From Terebella lapidaria (taxonomy: Eukaryota > Annelida > Polychaeta > Terebellida > Terebellidae), in the NCBI GenBank assembly GCA_949152475.1, contig OX424568.1, forward strand, positions 20,311,667-20,375,666: a stretch of 64,000 nucleotides of DNA, given 5' to 3'. Under the pieces are notes generated by a model. It worked only from the letters and a program-made list of their open reading frames with translations. It ran no database searches and had not been told where the DNA came from. Below, in pieces: positions 1 to 9,014 of this stretch. The position numbers and the translations under genes were made by a program. How positions within the stretch are numbered: position 1 is the stretch's first letter; each line of letters begins with the position of its first letter.

Positions 1-1030
1 TGCTCGGGAAGCAATGCATTGGTGGCGGGACCATCGGAATCTTTTCCGAGGGATGCCACTGGCGGAGTATCTGCCCGATCGGACCTTCTTCACCGATGCG
101 TCAGAATTGGCTTGGGGAGCTCATATGGACGAGCACGAACTCTCGGCTGTGTGGAACACGAGCGAGAGGGCGTTGCACATAAATGTCCTAGAGCTGCGAG
201 CGGTGAGACGTGCGTTCGAGATCTGGGGGCCTCAGAGTTCCCCAGGGACGAAGTGGCTGGTCTTCACAGACAACAGCACAGTAGTGGCGCACATAAACAA
301 ACAAGGTGGAACTCGGTCGAGTCAGCTTTGTTTGGAGGCCGAGGGTCTGATCAGGTTTGCCTTCAAGTACCGTCTGTTTATCAGGGCGAGGCACCTGCCG
401 GGTCACAGGAATGTCCTAGCGGACGCTCTGTCGAGACCGGACAAGATCATAGGCACGGAGTGGAGTTTGCATCCGGGGGTGTTTCGGCGCGTTTGTCAGG
501 CGTTCGGGACACCGAACATAGACCTGTTCGCAACCTCTCGGAATCACAAGCTCCCGGTCTACTTCTCACCTCTGCCAGAGAGCGAGGCACTGGCTGTGGA
601 CGCGATGTCTCAGTCGTGGGACGGGATGTTCGGGTATGCGTACCCGCCAACTCGGTTCCTAACAGAAGTGCTGCACAAGGTAGCCAGGTCTCAGTGCGAG
701 ATTCTGTTGGTGGCGCCATGCTGGCCGATGCAGGCGTGGTTCCCGCTGCTACTGTCCCTCCTGATCGATGTACCACGGGTTCTCCCGATCGAGGACAGGT
801 TGCTGAAGCAACCGGGGCGGGATATATTTCACGATTCCGTCCACGTGCTCAAATTACACGTGTGGAGGCTATCGAGCGATCCTTCCAGGAGGCAGGATTT
901 TCTCAGCAGGTGTCCGTACATCTTGCGAGAAAGAATAGGAGATCCTCCTCTAAAACGTATGAGGCTAAATGGAGAGTATTCGTACGTTGGTGTAACGGAA
1001 GGCGCATTGATCCGCTCTCTGCCCCTCTGA
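1..1030 (+). CDS. DIRS-like RT/RNase H polyprotein, C-terminal part
   Basis: This frame is already open at the window edge; the reverse transcriptase core lies further left. It begins at the RNase H domain: the first catalytic aspartate sits in FTDAS (near base 90), a second acidic block in NVLELRAV, a third in FTDNS, and the closing GHRNVLADALSR near base 400. A DIRS-type C-terminal block follows. In the family this enzyme copies the element's RNA into DNA and removes the RNA strand. Its end overlaps the recombinase frame in another reading frame, an arrangement common in DIRS elements. Confidence 0.85.
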   Translation, partial: AREAMHWWRDHRNLFRGMPLAEYLPDRTFFTDASELAWGAHMDEHELSAVWNTSERALHINVLELRAVRRAFEIWGPQSSPGTKWLVFTDNSTVVAHINKQGGTRSSQLCLEAEGLIRFAFKYRLFIRARHLPGHRNVLADALSRPDKIIGTEWSLHPGVFRRVCQAFGTPNIDLFATSRNHKLPVYFSPLPESEALAVDAMSQSWDGMFGYAYPPTRFLTEVLHKVARSQCEILLVAPCWPMQAWFPLLLSLLIDVPRVLPIEDRLLKQPGRDIFHDSVHVLKLHVWRLSSDPSRRQDFLSRCPYILRERIGDPPLKRMRLNGEYSYVGVTEGALIRSLPL

Positions 1031-1929
1031 ATGCAGTGCTAGACTTTCTCTGCTATCTCTTTGATAGGCTTAATTTGAAGCCTACTACGATCGAGGGATA
1101 CAGGTCCATGCTGGGCCCTGTATTCCGTGCTAGGGGGATCGATTTAACTAATAATCGTATCCTTGCTGATCTCTTGGCGTCCTTTAGGACGCAAAGGCCA
1201 CGGGGAGTTCCTACTCTACCGGATTGGGACATGGTTTTTGTGCTATATTGTCTTACTAAAGCACCTTGGGAGCCTCTCAAGGAAGTTTCCTTGCAGAGGT
1301 TAACTCTTAAGACTTTCTTGCTAGTTATGCTAGCAAGTGGTCGAAGACGCTCAGATGTCGCGGCGATCGACGTATCGCGAGTCGCATTTGGCGCGGATGG
1401 GTCCGTTTCCTTATACCCAGTACGTGATTTTATGCCTAAAACACGTGCTGCAGTTGAGGGCGGGAAAGCGTTCTCCCCTATCGTAATTCCGTCACTGGGC
1501 GGTTACGTAGGACGGAATGAGCCGGACGCTCTATTGTGCCCGGTAAGAGCGCTGAAAATCTACATCGATCGTACCAGATCGATCAGGAAAGATCGCAAGC
1601 GATTATTTATTTCCTATCAGCCTAACAGGGCTACGGATATCTCCACAGCTACACTATCCCGATGGGTGAAGGTTGTAGTGAGGACTGTCTATGCGGAATC
1701 AGGTGCTGACGATCGAGTCACTTACAAAATATCGTCCCACCAAATCCGACACATCTCGATGTCTTTGGCGGCCAGGTCGAATATTCCGTTGGAATATATC
1801 GTGAGGGCTGGAATGTGGACTAATTCTACGACATTCATCGGGTTCTATCTGTCCAATGCTGCCGAACTTCAGGACCAGTCGTCCAGATTTAGACTGGGTC
1901 CGCTGGTCGAAGCGCAAGCTGTTGTTTGA
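841..1929 (+). CDS. DIRS-like tyrosine recombinase
   Basis: The open frame runs from base 19, but only the part from about 841 has recombinase character; the earlier part shadows the RT/RNase H frame. Visible landmarks are an N-terminal SAM-like helical domain, the first catalytic Arg in SGRRRSDV (about 1336), the HQIRH box (about 1738), the tryptophan in GMWT and the tyrosine in GFYL close to the end. This is the Arg...His-x-x-Arg...Trp...Tyr set of the lambda-integrase superfamily. In DIRS elements it joins a circular DNA copy into the genome without target-site duplication. The true start cannot be set from sequence alone. Confidence 0.8.
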   Translation, partial: PRAQITRVEAIERSFQEAGFSQQVSVHLARKNRRSSSKTYEAKWRVFVRWCNGRRIDPLSAPLNAVLDFLCYLFDRLNLKPTTIEGYRSMLGPVFRARGIDLTNNRILADLLASFRTQRPRGVPTLPDWDMVFVLYCLTKAPWEPLKEVSLQRLTLKTFLLVMLASGRRRSDVAAIDVSRVAFGADGSVSLYPVRDFMPKTRAAVEGGKAFSPIVIPSLGGYVGRNEPDALLCPVRALKIYIDRTRSIRKDRKRLFISYQPNRATDISTATLSRWVKVVVRTVYAESGADDRVTYKISSHQIRHISMSLAARSNIPLEYIVRAGMWTNSTTFIGFYLSNAAELQDQSSRFRLGPLVEAQAVV

Positions 1930-2227
1930 ACCAGCTGGACAGAAAAGTCTTGGTTTTAACGTGCACGTGTATATAAGCAACACTTTGTGTTTGTGTTTGA
2001 ATTCTTTATGTTACGGTCTCAAGTAGAGTTCCGTTTTCCACCGATGGGTGAAGAAGAAATTCGTGCATGTCGGAGGCAAGCGATCGCACCGCTAGGTGAG
2101 TATCTTTATTATATTACATAAAGATATATCGAAAATGTAGCATTTTAGCGATTCGCTTGAAATCAAGACTATCGTCTGTTTTCATGACTCTCTAGCACTA
2201 CTGCTCCACCGCCTATCCTTTGATTCT

Positions 2228-2611
2228 AAGGAGCATGTAGTAGTTTAGATTGGTGATGTATAAAATAAACTTCCCAAATTTTAATTGTAAATTTGCCGTT
2301 TATTGTTATTACTCACCTCTAACCTACTACAGTAAAGGCCCTCCCATCCATCCCCGCCAATTGTGTGCTAGGGGCTTCCTTTTGTCGTTTTTTGGACAGA
2401 AAAGTGAAGCTTCTGCGCAGCTGCGCGCGCATATGCGCGGCGGTTTTGGCGGCAAAAGGAGCGCTCGAGTCATGCAGGCAGACGATCGTGCCTTGCTTTC
2501 AGTACGCGAATTTCTATCCAGAACGATCCAAAGGATCGAAAAGGAGCATGTAGTAGTTTAGAGGTGAGTAATAACAATAAACGGCAAATTTACAATTAAA
2601 ATTTGGGAATT
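2228..2611. repeat. Inverted repeat and 22-bp direct repeat at DIRS 3' end
   Basis: About 60 bases at 2270-2334 (ending CCTCTAACCTACTAC) return as their reverse complement at 2550-2611, with roughly 215 bases between. A 22-base word starting AAGGAGCATG occurs at 2228-2249 and again at 2541-2562, where it runs straight into the right arm. The loop contains CpG-rich palindromic sequence around 2415-2450. The pattern suits the terminal and internal complementary repeats of DIRS elements; a separate small inverted-repeat element of about 350 bases is the alternative. Confidence 0.6.
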
Positions 2612-3158
2612 TTTAAACATAAAAAAAATGTAAAATTTTGAATAAATTCAGGTCATAGTAAACTTGTGTTTTTAGGTTACCGGACCTATGGTCCGATAAC
2701 CTATTGCCGTCACGTTGCGTCCGTCGTCCGTCCGTCGTCCGTCGTCCGTCCACAGCTGTATCTTTAAAGTTTACAGGCGGATTTTTCTGAAATTTTGCAC
2801 AAAAATGCCTAAAAATATTTCAAGAGGGGTTTTTTTTTTAGTTTTTTGATTTTCGCATTTTTCTCAAAATGGCGGCCATTTTTGACGAAAAATGGCCAAT
2901 TTTGGACTTTGGCGGCCATTTTCTCAAAAACTGTCTGATCAGTTTTGAGATTTTTGTTTCAAAAGATTCCCCTTATGTACCTTTATGATGTGTATAAGTT
3001 TTGTTGCCCTTGAATCGCCGGTCTCTGTGTGGCGGCCATTTTGAATTTTTGACGGGTCGGCGAAAAAAATTTTTTTTGCCCGAAATCGCGTTACTATCCA
3101 TTTCGGGCCATTTCTAGGCAAAAAAAATTTTTTCACCCTTTGAAAAAAATTTTGGACT

Positions 3159-3355
3159 TAAATAATGCTTTATGCAATAAAGCTTTTTATTTACAGAGGG
3201 ACGTTGGTGTGGTGCTAACATCTTTTAACGAAATAATATACGAGAAATTACGGTTCCTTCCTTTCCCATCATCCTTTGCGGCTACCCCCTTCCACCATAA
3301 ACTTCCGGGTCCGCCATATTGATATTATCAAAGAAAAAAAATTCTCAATTTTCTA
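3159..3355 (+). repeat. Ngaro split direct repeat A1 with promoter-like motifs
   Basis: This 197-base copy matches A2. Near its end it has ACTTCCGGGT (3301-3310), an ETS-type site, directly abutting CCGCCATATTG (3311-3321), which fits the YY1 consensus. The first open frame begins 46 bases later. The pair resembles TATA-less initiator-type promoters, so A1 probably holds the promoter; this role is inferred from motifs. Confidence 0.75.
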
Positions 3356-3367
3356 TCCGCTTTCATC

Positions 3368-4057
3368 GTGTGCGTTCCGCGGCTTTGTAAGGATCACAAA
3401 CGATATTATGCATTAATGGATTGCTTGCTAATCGGACACAGCTTTATCAGACGTCTTTCCTGTTATCTGACTGAACAATCGTATTCTAAACACACCAATA
3501 TCAAATCGCATGTTCTGGCTACGCGAGGCGCTGAACGCTTGGAAATCGACCACCAATTCCGAGGCATATACTCTTATTGTGATCAAATAAACTTGATTGA
3601 GGACTTGAACCTATCGGATATTTTGACGGTAACACAAGCACTGGACTCTTGCATAGTTTTACTCGACATAGGGTCCAACGATCTTGCAAACATCGAAGTT
3701 GTCGACCCCGGTAAATGTTTGCAACTCGCCCGAACTCTGTTAGACTTTGCTGAATCTCTGAGGCTGAGCGCATCTAATTCAGTGAAAGCTTGTATCATCA
3801 ACAGCGTCATACCCCGGACAGGAAGACTTTCAGGCAGCCAGGAAACTTTCTGTGCTAACACACAGCTTTTCAACAACTTTGTGAGCAAGTTCATCTCGAA
3901 TGGAAAAAGCTTCTACCACAACAAAGTAAAAGGTTTCAGCAGCCGCCCAGTGGAGGAATGGTCGAGTGACGGAATTCACTTCAATGCACACCAAATACAA
4001 CGTTATGCTGCCCGCATCCGGCATGGACTTCTCTTCATGAATCGGAAAGCCCAATAG
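3368..4057 (+). CDS. SGNH/GDSL-like hydrolase frame of Ngaro element
   Basis: The 229-residue frame shows the SGNH block pattern: GHS (block I, residues about 23-25) where the serine would be the nucleophile, GSND (block III, about 102-105), and DGIH (block V, about 201-204) supplying the Asp-His pair. A second in-frame Met at residue 17 starts just before block I and may be the real start. SGNH hydrolase domains have been reported in some Ngaro elements; their substrate and role are not known. Here the frame lies first, directly behind repeat A1. Confidence 0.7.
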   Translation: MCVPRLCKDHKRYYALMDCLLIGHSFIRRLSCYLTEQSYSKHTNIKSHVLATRGAERLEIDHQFRGIYSYCDQINLIEDLNLSDILTVTQALDSCIVLLDIGSNDLANIEVVDPGKCLQLARTLLDFAESLRLSASNSVKACIINSVIPRTGRLSGSQETFCANTQLFNNFVSKFISNGKSFYHNKVKGFSSRPVEEWSSDGIHFNAHQIQRYAARIRHGLLFMNRKAQ

Positions 4058-4126
4058 TATCGCTCCTTGCATCAAATCCTAACAATTCCGGTATGGTTCC
4101 TCTTCCTAATTTATTTCATCATTCCA

Positions 4127-4376
4127 GTGCAATGCACTATTTCCAAATATTTGCGGTGCAATGCACTATTCCATTTACTCCAGTGCCATGCACTATTTCC
4201 AGTGCTGTGCACTATTTCCAATTACTACAGTGCAATGCACTATTTCCGATTACTCCAGTGCTGTGCACTAATTTCCTACCCTCTCCAGTGCTGTGCACTC
4301 CCTGTTCTCCATTATTCCTGGTTACCGGGTGTTATGCACCATGTTTACGTTCCATGGACCCAGTGCTCCGCACTAA
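4127..4376. repeat. Array of short AGTGCNNNGCACT palindromes
   Basis: About eight or nine copies of a 13-base palindrome of the form AGTGC-AAT/CAT/TGT-GCACT, most followed by ATTTCC, sit between the hydrolase and Gag-like frames. Spacing is uneven, about 20-35 bases. Related open frames through this stretch are low-complexity shadows. The array could act at DNA or RNA level (protein binding or a structured leader); nothing in the sequence decides this. Confidence 0.8.
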
Positions 4377-4581
4377 CCCTTCCACATCTCATTTTCTAAT
4401 GTCAAATATGCCATTTTAATATTGATTTTACGGATTTATGTTCACTGAGTAAGATACATAGTTCACGTGTAATTATTGTATCTGGCCATACATTCCACTT
4501 CCGCTCCCAATCCTACCGTTCTTCCTTTTTCCGTTTAGTAACTTTATTAACTGTCTTACTTTTTTCCTCCCACCAGCCAAC

Positions 4582-5796
4582 ATGGGCCGACCCAAGAAAA
4601 CCCAGGACCACGATGACCCGCCAGCCACTAATTCTTTGGAGACAATCTTCCAACAAGCGCGCACATTGCGCTCCAAGCTGGCTGCTGAGGACCGTTCACG
4701 TCCCCGTCTCCGATCGAGCCCCCCTCCCAGTGATCCAGCCTCCAGCTCTGATGAAGGACCCTCAAATAGGTCAAGACCCCCTCCTCGGGCACGGAACAAG
4801 TCATCAAAGAATGCTCCTTCAGTCCAGGAGTTAGAATCCTCCGAGTCCTCCTCAGACACCTACCACCGATCCAAACGCAGCCGACGAAGTCCCTCCACCT
4901 CTTCATCAACCACACCAAGCAAGCGCCGCAAATCCCGGAGCAAAAAGAAGCGGAAACACCGTAGATCTCGGTCTACTAGTTCATCATCCACATCTGGTGA
5001 GAGTTCATCGGACTCGGACGTGACTCCAGTCAATTCTCATCCCACCATTTCATTCGGTTGTGCTTTGGGGGCCAATGTGTCATCAAAACTAAAGAACAAA
5101 ATCCTTCAAAATCGCTATGTTGACTTAGCCCTTCTCGTTCCCCAGTATCTATCAAAATCCACCCCAGAATTCATTCTTCGTCAGGGTTCACATAACTCAA
5201 CAAAATTGATCAAGAACAAACCCAAAACCGACCTAACCCTTGATATCTGGCAGGTAGCTTTTGACACCTACATATCAATCTACCTACACACAGCTAAATC
5301 CACTTTAGCAATGGCTACATTGGTCACCGAACTTCTTACCTACAAAAAACAGATCTATGATCTTAACAAAATGGGCTACGACTGGCAGGCCTATGATCGA
5401 CACTTTCGGTCTGATCGAGAGTTCGTCCCCTGTACCTGGTCAACTGTCCGGAGTGACCTCCTCATTTCGTACGGACCCTCTCAGCGCCAGTTTTTTCGTC
5501 CACAACCGAAACAGCCAAATTCCTTTCGTTCCCCCCTCAAGACAGCCGAAGGCCTCAACATCCCCAAAGGTTTCTGCATACGCTTCCACAACCGCAATGA
5601 GAGATGTGAAAATGGCACGGACTGTCAGTTTCAACACAAGTGCCCCCGGTGCCAAGGGAGACATCCCATCTACCGACCCTGCTCCAATTCCTCCAACACA
5701 TCCACTCCAAAACCTTCCACCTCCAGTTCAGTTGTCCACGACCTCCATGTCAGGCCCTCAACAAAATCAACAGGGGTCCACCCGTCCAAGTCATAA
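4582..5796 (+). CDS. Gag-like zinc-finger protein of Ngaro element
   Basis: The 404-residue frame begins with a basic, Ser/Arg-rich disordered region (residues about 1-150), then a helical middle part, then a zinc-binding end. The end shows a CCCH-like finger (Cys-x9-Cys-x5-Cys-x3-His near residues 336-355) followed at once by a knuckle-like CPRCQGRH...C group. This fits a nucleic-acid-binding structural protein for the element's RNA. Its 3' part overlaps the RT frame by about 440 bases in another reading frame, so the enzyme frame is probably reached by a translational or splicing device. Confidence 0.72.
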   Translation: MGRPKKTQDHDDPPATNSLETIFQQARTLRSKLAAEDRSRPRLRSSPPPSDPASSSDEGPSNRSRPPPRARNKSSKNAPSVQELESSESSSDTYHRSKRSRRSPSTSSSTTPSKRRKSRSKKKRKHRRSRSTSSSSTSGESSSDSDVTPVNSHPTISFGCALGANVSSKLKNKILQNRYVDLALLVPQYLSKSTPEFILRQGSHNSTKLIKNKPKTDLTLDIWQVAFDTYISIYLHTAKSTLAMATLVTELLTYKKQIYDLNKMGYDWQAYDRHFRSDREFVPCTWSTVRSDLLISYGPSQRQFFRPQPKQPNSFRSPLKTAEGLNIPKGFCIRFHNRNERCENGTDCQFQHKCPRCQGRHPIYRPCSNSSNTSTPKPSTSSSVVHDLHVRPSTKSTGVHPSKS

Positions 5797-7393
5797 TGTT
5801 CAAATCACCACTCCAGTCAGTCCAGTCCGCCTACAATATTATCTCAAGTCGGCACAATACGACCCAACTACATCAGACTTTCTAGTCGCTGGCTTCACCT
5901 CGGGTTTTCCTCTCCATCATCTTACCCCAATCACCAATCACTTTGTCCAAAACCCCAGATCAACATATCAATTTCACGATGTTATCATGGAAAAGCTCTC
6001 ATCTGAAATTTCTGCAGGAAGAATGGCAGGCCCATTCGACATTCCACCGTTTCCAAATTTCCATGTGTCCCCACTGACTGTCATCAAAAAGTCGGAGCCC
6101 AGCAAATACAGACTCATTCATAATCTCTCCTACCCATATGATGGAACTTCGATTAATGACGGAATCCCTGACAGTTGCAAGACAGTGAAGTACTCCTCTA
6201 TCCGTGACGCCATCCGTATTCTGTTGCAACTCCCTAAGGGTGCTATGTCGGCTAAAACCGATATCTCTGATGCCTACCGTCTCATTCCCATCCAGCCTGC
6301 TGATTACCCCAAATTAGGCCTGCAACTTCACAACAAATTCTACTTCGACAAATGTTTACCTCAGGGTTGTGCAAGCTCATGCAGCACCTTCGAGAAATTC
6401 TCAACAGCAATCCAAGCGATCCTCGAGCACATCACCCCCCCTGCAAAAGGTCGTTGCCTACATTACATTGATGATTTCATTTTCTTTGCCCCTGACGAAC
6501 AAGCATGCAGCAACATCCTCAAGGCCTTCATCAAACTGTGTGAAGACATTGGTGTCCCCCTTTCACCAAAAAAGACTACTCTCCCTGCAACAAACACAGT
6601 CTTCCTGGGTATTGAGTTAGACAGTGTTAACCACGTGGCTCGGCTCCCCTCTTCAAAATTAACGGAGTATCAAGAGGCTCTCATACACACTCTACAACAG
6701 AAAAAGATAACGAGGAAACAACTGGAATCCCTCATTGGGAAACTCAACTTCGCAGCAGCTGTTGTTCCAGCCCGACCATTCTTGCGTCGACTTATTAATC
6801 TGCTCCAACCACACCAACAGCCTCACTACTTCATTCGTCTGTCCCAAGAGGTGAAAGATGACCTAACCACATGGCTACATTTCATGCGACATTATAATGG
6901 AGTCACATACTTCAGAGCGCTGGATATCACCCCTTCAGATGCCTTAGGTATGGCATCGGACGCAAGTAAGCAAGGTTTTGGAGCCTGCTTCCGCAATCAA
7001 TGGATCCAGTGTACATACCCACCAAATTGGGGCTCCCTCTCCATAACAGTCTTGGAACTCTACCCAATATATGTCTCTATGACATTATTCGGCTCCCAAA
7101 TCCAAAACAGCAACATACTCTTTAGTACAGACAATCAGGCCGTCAAAGACATCATCAATCGCCAAACTAGTAAAAGCAAACAAGCCCTCAAGATTGTTAG
7201 GGCTCTTGTCCTAACTCTCATTCGCCATAACATAAGCCTCAAAGCTAATCATACCCCAGGTGTTTCCAACCATTTACCTGATGCCATTTCTCGTTTTAAG
7301 GTCTCCAAAGAAATGCTGCAGCACTACAATATGGATCCGTCTCCTACCCCGATTCTCCCTCATCTGCTGCCCGGGAACTTCAAACTCGAATGA
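5357..7393 (+). CDS. Ngaro reverse transcriptase-RNase H
   Basis: The open frame is 678 residues; the conserved part starts at about residue 150, since the first 440 bases overlap the Gag-like frame. Reverse transcriptase landmarks are KYRLIHNLSYP, DISDAYR, LPQG and the catalytic YIDD (residues 370-373). RNase H follows with SDAS (Asp at about 535), VLELYP and STDNQ, closing with HTPGVSNHLPDAISR. The frame ends four bases into the recombinase frame, giving an ATGA-type overlap. Known role: copying element RNA to DNA. Confidence 0.87.
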   Translation: MILTKWATTGRPMIDTFGLIESSSPVPGQLSGVTSSFRTDPLSASFFVHNRNSQIPFVPPSRQPKASTSPKVSAYASTTAMRDVKMARTVSFNTSAPGAKGDIPSTDPAPIPPTHPLQNLPPPVQLSTTSMSGPQQNQQGSTRPSHNVQITTPVSPVRLQYYLKSAQYDPTTSDFLVAGFTSGFPLHHLTPITNHFVQNPRSTYQFHDVIMEKLSSEISAGRMAGPFDIPPFPNFHVSPLTVIKKSEPSKYRLIHNLSYPYDGTSINDGIPDSCKTVKYSSIRDAIRILLQLPKGAMSAKTDISDAYRLIPIQPADYPKLGLQLHNKFYFDKCLPQGCASSCSTFEKFSTAIQAILEHITPPAKGRCLHYIDDFIFFAPDEQACSNILKAFIKLCEDIGVPLSPKKTTLPATNTVFLGIELDSVNHVARLPSSKLTEYQEALIHTLQQKKITRKQLESLIGKLNFAAAVVPARPFLRRLINLLQPHQQPHYFIRLSQEVKDDLTTWLHFMRHYNGVTYFRALDITPSDALGMASDASKQGFGACFRNQWIQCTYPPNWGSLSITVLELYPIYVSMTLFGSQIQNSNILFSTDNQAVKDIINRQTSKSKQALKIVRALVLTLIRHNISLKANHTPGVSNHLPDAISRFKVSKEMLQHYNMDPSPTPILPHLLPGNFKLE

Positions 7394-8280
7394 AAAAGGA
7401 CGCCATGGCTTCACTGTCAACATCTGCTCAAGTGACTTACAAGCGAGCTTGGCGCTCCTTCAAAAGGTTCCTGAGGAAGCAGCTACACTCTCGACCCCCA
7501 GCTAACCCTCGGCAAGTAGCAATGTATGCTGTTCACCTTCACGACAACCACCTAAAAGCTAACTCCATTCGCTCCCATCTGTCAGCCATCGGCTTTATGC
7601 AGGAACTTTCTGGTCATTCAAACCCTGCCAAATCATTCATGATCAACAAATTGCTCGCCTCATATGCCAAGTCTGATCCACCTCCTACCACTAGACAGCC
7701 AATCACCCTCGACATCCTCCTCCAGCTCTTGCCATCTGTGAGGCAGCATCAACCATCCCGATATGATCGGCGTTTGGTAACAGCGATGTTCTGTGTCATG
7801 TACCATGCAGCACTGAGAGTCGGTGAGGCTTGTCTCGGGAATAATTCAACCCACACACTGCATGCACATCAGCTTCGAATACCAAGCGACCATTCAGGAA
7901 AAGTCCTCATTATCACTTTCAGCTCCTTCAAGCACTCCCAACACGGTCTCCATCACTTGGGTCTCCGTGCAACAAACGACTCATCATGTCCAGTTCGTGC
8001 GTGGTCACGGTATAAATCGCTTCGTGGTTCCTCTATGGGACCAGCGTTTATCCACAGCACGGGAGCTCCAGTCAAACGGCGTACAGTGCAGACTTGGCTT
8101 CACAACCACTTATCTCTCTCTGGGTTCCAGTCCACCCTCTTTAACACCCATTCCTTCCGTATTGGCAAAACCACCGATATGGCTGCCAGCGGCCAGTCCA
8201 AAACCCAGATTGCCTTAGTGGGCCGCTGGAAGTCTTCTGCATATCAATCCTATATCAAGCCTGCCTTGGTCTATACATAG
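7390..8280 (+). CDS. Ngaro tyrosine recombinase
   Basis: The 296-residue protein starts at an ATG that overlaps the RT stop codon. The N-terminal half is the helical core-binding domain. The catalytic domain shows Arg in ALRVGE (residue about 143), HSFR (254-257), Trp in GRWK (280) and Tyr candidates at 285 and 288 in AYQSY. This complete Arg/His-x-x-Arg/Trp/Tyr set belongs to the lambda-integrase fold and would recombine the circular DNA copy into the genome. Confidence 0.88.
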   Translation: MKKDAMASLSTSAQVTYKRAWRSFKRFLRKQLHSRPPANPRQVAMYAVHLHDNHLKANSIRSHLSAIGFMQELSGHSNPAKSFMINKLLASYAKSDPPPTTRQPITLDILLQLLPSVRQHQPSRYDRRLVTAMFCVMYHAALRVGEACLGNNSTHTLHAHQLRIPSDHSGKVLIITFSSFKHSQHGLHHLGLRATNDSSCPVRAWSRYKSLRGSSMGPAFIHSTGAPVKRRTVQTWLHNHLSLSGFQSTLFNTHSFRIGKTTDMAASGQSKTQIALVGRWKSSAYQSYIKPALVYT

Positions 8281-8366
8281 GTTCTGATTTCTCCCATCTT
8301 GCCGCATCACTTTCCATTTCATTCCACCCAGCACTCTTCATTCCATTCCATGTCGTTCTGTTTGCC

Positions 8367-8776
8367 GGTGTTTCGCCAAGATGTTTGTGTTAGCCCAGAA
8401 TGTTATCCACTATATTGTAGATATCTGTACTGTTCGCATATATGTTAATCAAGGTGTTTCAAAGAAACCAAGCTGGTCTTCTATTTTGGTTTCATAGACT
8501 GAGTAGACATTGTTTAGTTTCATCGATAAATGTAGTTTTGTGATGTGTTTGTTGTGTTAGGTCCACTACTATATCTGTGTTCTGCCAATTACCAAGTTTT
8601 GTGATTTGTTCAATTGTATTGTGTTATGTCAATTACTATATACAGGGTCTGACAATTAAGTTGGTCTTCTGGCTTAATTCGTCATATATATTCAATCAGT
8701 ATTAGCGTGTCCACCACACCTAGTCCAAATAAATCTTTTAAATGGCAATTGTGTTCGAGTCACTCAATGTAAATAA
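8367..8776 (+). repeat. Ngaro split direct repeat B1
   Basis: This 410-base repeat starts GGTGTTTCGCCAAG and ends in CACTCAATGTAAATAA, running straight into A2. It is matched base for base, by eye, by B2 650 bases downstream. Confidence 0.85.
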
Positions 8777-8970
8777 ATAATGCTTTATGCAATAAAGCTT
8801 TTTATTTACAGAGGGACGTTGGTGTGGTGCTAACATCTTTTAACGAAATAATATACGAGAAATTACGGTTCCTTCCTTTCCCATCATCCTTTGCGGCTAC
8901 CCCCTTCCACCATAAACTTCCGGGTCCGCCATATTGATATTATCAAAGAAAAAAAATTCTCAATTTTCTA
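8774..8970 (+). repeat. Ngaro split direct repeat A2
   Basis: Second copy of A1, carrying the same ETS-like (8916-8925) and YY1-like (8926-8936) words. It is wedged between B1 and a 44-base unique spacer before B2, which is the hallmark B1-A2-B2 order of Ngaro/PAT elements. Confidence 0.85.
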
Positions 8971-9014
8971 CCGCCTCCTCCCCAACCACCTCCTATACAA
9001 TTCCTCATGCATAT

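Larger units (their letters stand above)
1..2611 (+). mobile_element. DIRS1-like tyrosine-recombinase retrotransposon, left part outside window
   Basis: What is visible is the 3' half of a DIRS-type element: the RNase H end of a reverse transcriptase frame, an overlapping tyrosine recombinase frame, and about 680 bases of non-coding 3' region. The C-terminal block after RNase H (with a DLFAT motif) is the kind seen in DIRS1-like rather than Ngaro-like elements. The non-coding end holds a near-perfect inverted repeat (about 2270-2334 against 2550-2611), which fits the pairing between an internal complementary region and the right terminus of DIRS elements. The right border is therefore an estimate. 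The visible coding part looks whole, which suggests a fairly young copy. It inserts DNA through the recombinase rather than an integrase, as is known for the family. Confidence 0.8.

Noticed and set aside
4067-4419. Two overlapping frames of about 110 residues between the Ngaro hydrolase and Gag-like frames
   Set aside because: They are translations of the short palindrome array and lack protein features.
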